Shown: one piece after another, positions 61,523-64,000 of the stretch | Layout: each line of letters starts with the position of its first letter | Numbering within the stretch: the first letter of the stretch is position 1 | Assembly (NCBI GenBank): GCA_021156365.1 | Contig: JAJNDK010000005.1 | Location: 248,001-312,000 of the forward strand | Direction: 5' to 3' | Length of the DNA: 64,000 nt | Source of the DNA: Bacteroidota bacterium | GTDB lineage: Bacteria; Bacteroidota; Bacteroidia; B-17B0; Aurantibacillaceae | Position numbers and translations under genes: made by a program | The notes under the pieces: model-generated | Database searches by the model: none | What the model saw: only the letters and a program-made list of their open reading frames with translations | What the model was told of the DNA's origin: nothing

Positions 61523-61681
61523 GCCTGCGTGATGGTAATAGACTGCGCTCAACTGAAAACGAAAATGCCTTACTATTTACAAGGGCTTAACGCCAGCAAA
61601 AACATTGCAGGACAGCCCGATCTATCCCAACGGACAAACAGGATTTATGCATTCCAAAGCAGAGTTAGTTTCCGTTAATTT

Positions 61682-62164
61682 TTAATCGATCTTTTCTATC
61701 AAAGCCACTGCATACGCATTCACCCCATTTTCCGAGCCTACGTAACCAAGACCTTCATTCGTAGTTGCTTTAATGGAAATGGCATCCGTGGATATTTTCA
61801 TGAGTGGCGCCAGCACAGCCTGCATGGCCGGAATATGCGGGTTGATCTTTGGTTGTTCGAGACACAGCGTTGCATCCACATTCCCGATCCGGTAGTTTTT
61901 ACTTTCGAGCAGGGCAACTGTTTCTTTCAATAAGATCTTGCTATCAATGTTTTTATACTTTGCATCTGTATTGGAAAAGTGAAATCCGATGTCGCGCATG
62001 TTTGCAGCACCCAGGAGCGCATCGCAAATCGCATGGATCAGTACATCGGCATCGCTGTGCCCATCTGCACCTTTTGTGTGCTCCAATTTTATACCTCCCA
62101 ACCACAGCTCTCTTCCCTCAACAAGCGTGTGTACATCAAAGCCAAAACCTATTCGTATGTTCAT
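61682..62164 (-). CDS. ispF: 2-C-methyl-D-erythritol 2,4-cyclodiphosphate synthase
   Basis: Enzyme of the MEP (non-mevalonate) isoprenoid pathway, making the cyclodiphosphate from CDP-ME 2-phosphate. 160 aa, usual size. Metal ligands Asp10 and His12 in GFGFDVH and His44 in GHSDADVLIHAICDALLGAA; the C-terminal ISIKATTNEGLGYVG is the family mark. A TATCTTTG motif ends only 4 bp before the ATG (62169-62176), so a leaderless mRNA is possible. No ispD beside it. Confidence 0.96.
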   Translation of the reverse strand: MNIRIGFGFDVHTLVEGRELWLGGIKLEHTKGADGHSDADVLIHAICDALLGAANMRDIGFHFSNTDAKYKNIDSKILLKETVALLESKNYRIGNVDATLCLEQPKINPHIPAMQAVLAPLMKISTDAISIKATTNEGLGYVGSENGVNAYAVALIEKID

Positions 62165-62168
62165 ACAA

Positions 62169-62176
62169 CAAAGATA
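62169..62176 (-). promoter_or_regulatory. -7 element directly before ispF
   Basis: On the minus strand TATCTTTG, an exact TAnnTTTG match, 4 bp before the ispF ATG. Leaves no room for a Shine-Dalgarno leader. Confidence 0.5.
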
Positions 62177-62269
62177 GGTTTTTGCAGAAAGGATTTATTT
62201 TCCGAATATACTTAAAAAAATAGTATTGATTTTCAATATTTTACATTAAAATTGAATACATAATCTGTA

Positions 62270-62292
62270 GATACATTGGATTCTTATGTATC
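62270..62292. promoter_or_regulatory. Inverted repeat overlapping a -7-like motif before the C45-type hydrolase gene
   Basis: GATACAT-N9-ATGTATC, with the right half running into TATCTTTA, about 65 bp before the ATG at 62356; a further GATAC lies at 62305. The form suits an operator, but this is inferred. Confidence 0.3.
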
Positions 62293-62355
62293 TTTATTCT
62301 ATCAGATACGTTATAAGGGGGTAAAGAGACAAAATCCTCAAATAACAAACAGAAA

Positions 62356-64000
62356 ATGCAAAAAACGATCATCATACTCGCACTAACCATTTTAACCGGA
62401 CTGGTATTCCGCTTATTTCAAATGCCGGGTACACAGGCAATCCTTGATCTCTCCAATGTAGTGGTAGGGATCATTTACCTGGGCACGGGAATAGGTTTTT
62501 TCAGAAAAAAAGAAAAAAGGGCTTTATACTTTTTTCTCGGCTTTGTTTTACTAATTGCTTCGGCTTTTGCCATTTTGCCTCTGCTTTTTTATTTTTTAAA
62601 CGCAATCACCTTCGTTATAAACATCAATTATAACGATATTTTGTTTAACTATTATAAATACCTTTTAAATGCTTTAATAGGGCTGGCTTTATTTATAAGT
62701 GTGTGTGCAGCCGATATGCTGCTGCAGTTGAGAGAAGCAAATACCGATGCTGAAAAGAAAAAATACAAGATCCTGTTAGGTATTGCAGGAATATTAGCCG
62801 TGGTTGTATCCATTGCCATTATACGAAACCTGGGCTATCATCTTTCCTGGTCCAAAATAGTGATCAAGATCGCATTACTCTGCGCTGTTTTAATTGTTCT
62901 GCCCTACTTACTTTATACCGGTTATTTCAAAAATAAACTGTTTGCCCTATTATTTCTGAGCTCTGTTTTTATTTTTATGGCCAGCATCCAGCCGAAGTAT
63001 TTATTCTCTTTTGATTTTTCGGGCACAAAATGGCTCGTATATAACAACCCGATTAGGCAGGTAAGCGGCCCGGGAGTGGATACCTTAAAAACCATCAACA
63101 GTCTCCGGAAAGAAGGCGCCAATTTTTATTCGATAACGTTCTCCGGTGATTATACAGCTGTACTGGAAAGTAATAATAAAAAATGTGTGGAAGAATCCTT
63201 CCGGCCACAACGTTTTTGTTCCCTGTTTACCTCATTCGGAGATACATCGCATTACTTATTTGCCCGGAATTTCGATAACCCCCAGGGATGGAAATGCAAA
63301 ACACTGATATGCCGGACTGATCCGGAAGATGGATATGCATCCCTGTCGCTGGTGAGACTGGCCGATATGGGCTATGATGTGTCGGAAGACCTGGAAAACC
63401 TATCCTATGACCGAAAAAAAGGATTGGTGAACGCAGTTTTCTTTACACCTGATGGCATCAACGAAAAAGGCGTGGTAGTGGCGCTTGCCGCTGTAGATCC
63501 GCAGCGACTGAAAGGAGATAGCTCCAAACCTTTCATTAATTGTTCTTACCTGATTCGGGAGATCCTTGATCATGCCAAAGATGTGGAAGAGGCCAAAGCG
63601 ATCATTAAAAAATACAACATCATGAATGATGTATGGAGCGGTAGTTTCGACCAGCATTTATTGATCGCAGATGCATCAGGAAAATCGGTGATCGCCGAAA
63701 TAAGCGATGGAGAATTTCAGTTCATTCCGAATACTGCGAACTGGCAGGCAACTACCAATTCTCCTTCTTACCGCGTCCCTATGGCGGAGCAAAAAAAGAA
63801 CTGTACAAGGTTTAATGCCATATCCTATACAATGGAGGCTGCAAAAGGTAATATGACTACAAACGATGCTATGCAATTATTACAACAGATCGGCCATCAG
63901 TATACCGAGTGGTCTGCCGTTTATGATATATCAGCGCGTGGAATGACAGTGGTAATAGACTTTGATTTCACGAAAAAGTACCGGTTTTCAATAAAAAAAG
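62356..64000 (+). CDS. Membrane-anchored linear amide C-N hydrolase (C45/choloylglycine-hydrolase type), truncated by window end
   Basis: Starts at ATG 62356; at least 548 codons, with no stop before the right edge. Residues 1-225 form about six or seven hydrophobic helices (TIIILALTILTGLVFRLF, ALYFFLGFVLLIASAFAIL and others). From about 270 the protein has an Ntn-hydrolase pattern of the penicillin acylase/C45 type: nucleophile candidate Cys288 in RFCSLFTSFGD, ARNFDNPQGW, then EDGYASLSLVRLADMGYD, GINEKGVVVALAAV and HLLIADASGKSVIAEI. In the family the Cys becomes N-terminal after cleavage; a 287-residue membrane part before it is unusual. Substrate unknown (amide or acyl-lipid). An inverted repeat lies upstream. 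Confidence 0.8.
   Translation, partial: MQKTIIILALTILTGLVFRLFQMPGTQAILDLSNVVVGIIYLGTGIGFFRKKEKRALYFFLGFVLLIASAFAILPLLFYFLNAITFVININYNDILFNYYKYLLNALIGLALFISVCAADMLLQLREANTDAEKKKYKILLGIAGILAVVVSIAIIRNLGYHLSWSKIVIKIALLCAVLIVLPYLLYTGYFKNKLFALLFLSSVFIFMASIQPKYLFSFDFSGTKWLVYNNPIRQVSGPGVDTLKTINSLRKEGANFYSITFSGDYTAVLESNNKKCVEESFRPQRFCSLFTSFGDTSHYLFARNFDNPQGWKCKTLICRTDPEDGYASLSLVRLADMGYDVSEDLENLSYDRKKGLVNAVFFTPDGINEKGVVVALAAVDPQRLKGDSSKPFINCSYLIREILDHAKDVEEAKAIIKKYNIMNDVWSGSFDQHLLIADASGKSVIAEISDGEFQFIPNTANWQATTNSPSYRVPMAEQKKNCTRFNAISYTMEAAKGNMTTNDAMQLLQQIGHQYTEWSAVYDISARGMTVVIDFDFTKKYRFSIKK

Noticed and set aside
1-64000. tRNA, rRNA, insertion sequences, prophage genes, toxin-antitoxin or restriction systems
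   Set aside because: Looked for characteristic motifs (TPsiC-arm GGTTCGA, transposase DDE, integrase, phage structural genes) and saw none that hold up; a dedicated scan was not possible.

Overview
The window is a chromosomal segment of a Bacteroidota bacterium, probably a gliding or T9SS-bearing environmental lineage. The evidence is four large secreted proteins with type IX secretion C-terminal domains (two type A, two type B), the gliding lipoprotein GldH beside the PSP1/RicT protein, an S46 dipeptidyl-peptidase, many SPII lipoproteins, weak Shine-Dalgarno sequences, and promoters of the TAnnTTTG type. No rRNA, tRNA, CRISPR array, prophage or insertion sequence was seen.

Layout. 1-11905: two giant T9SS surface proteins (1334 and 1601 aa) flank an S46 peptidase with DPP11-like specificity and a lipoprotein. 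12094-18785: a lipoprotein with a C2-like end, a DUF4412-like protein, hemB, a secreted protein, a GT83/ArnT-like membrane glycosyltransferase and a GH16 glucanase. 18895-23646: a 1583-aa GloVer-repeat T9SS protein. 23872-29760: an ATP synthase operon on the minus strand, atpB-E-F-H-(lipoprotein)-A-G; atpD and atpC are elsewhere. It carries an extra lipoprotein gene, a strong hairpin plus U-run between atpE and atpF, and a fold-back repeat between atpA and atpG. 30465-34444: small lipoproteins and hypotheticals and a small T9SS protein. 34666-43733: aconitase, a UbiE-like methyltransferase, gldH, ricT, an oligopeptide-type binding lipoprotein and exonuclease III. 43932-50748: a 1166-aa predicted outer-membrane protein followed by a compact four-gene set (GT2, GT9, HAD phosphatase, atypical SDR) likely for lipopolysaccharide or surface glycan. 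51185-56185: three linked genes for two paralogous outer-membrane barrels with Ca-binding TSP3 segments, and a two-Ig-like-domain protein; two of the three carry C-terminal SPOR-like domains. 56484-64000: fabH, a helical-repeat protein, rpoN, a lipoprotein, ispF and a truncated membrane-anchored Ntn-hydrolase.

The best candidates for undescribed biology are the barrel/TSP3/SPOR three-gene module (an envelope tether that could link outer membrane to peptidoglycan), the lipoprotein embedded in the atp operon together with the internal terminator after atpE, and several families of intergenic fold-back repeats, the clearest being the 18-bp palindrome TCCCGATAGCTATCGGGA (four exact copies and one variant). 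All functional statements are from reading the sequence; no database search was run.
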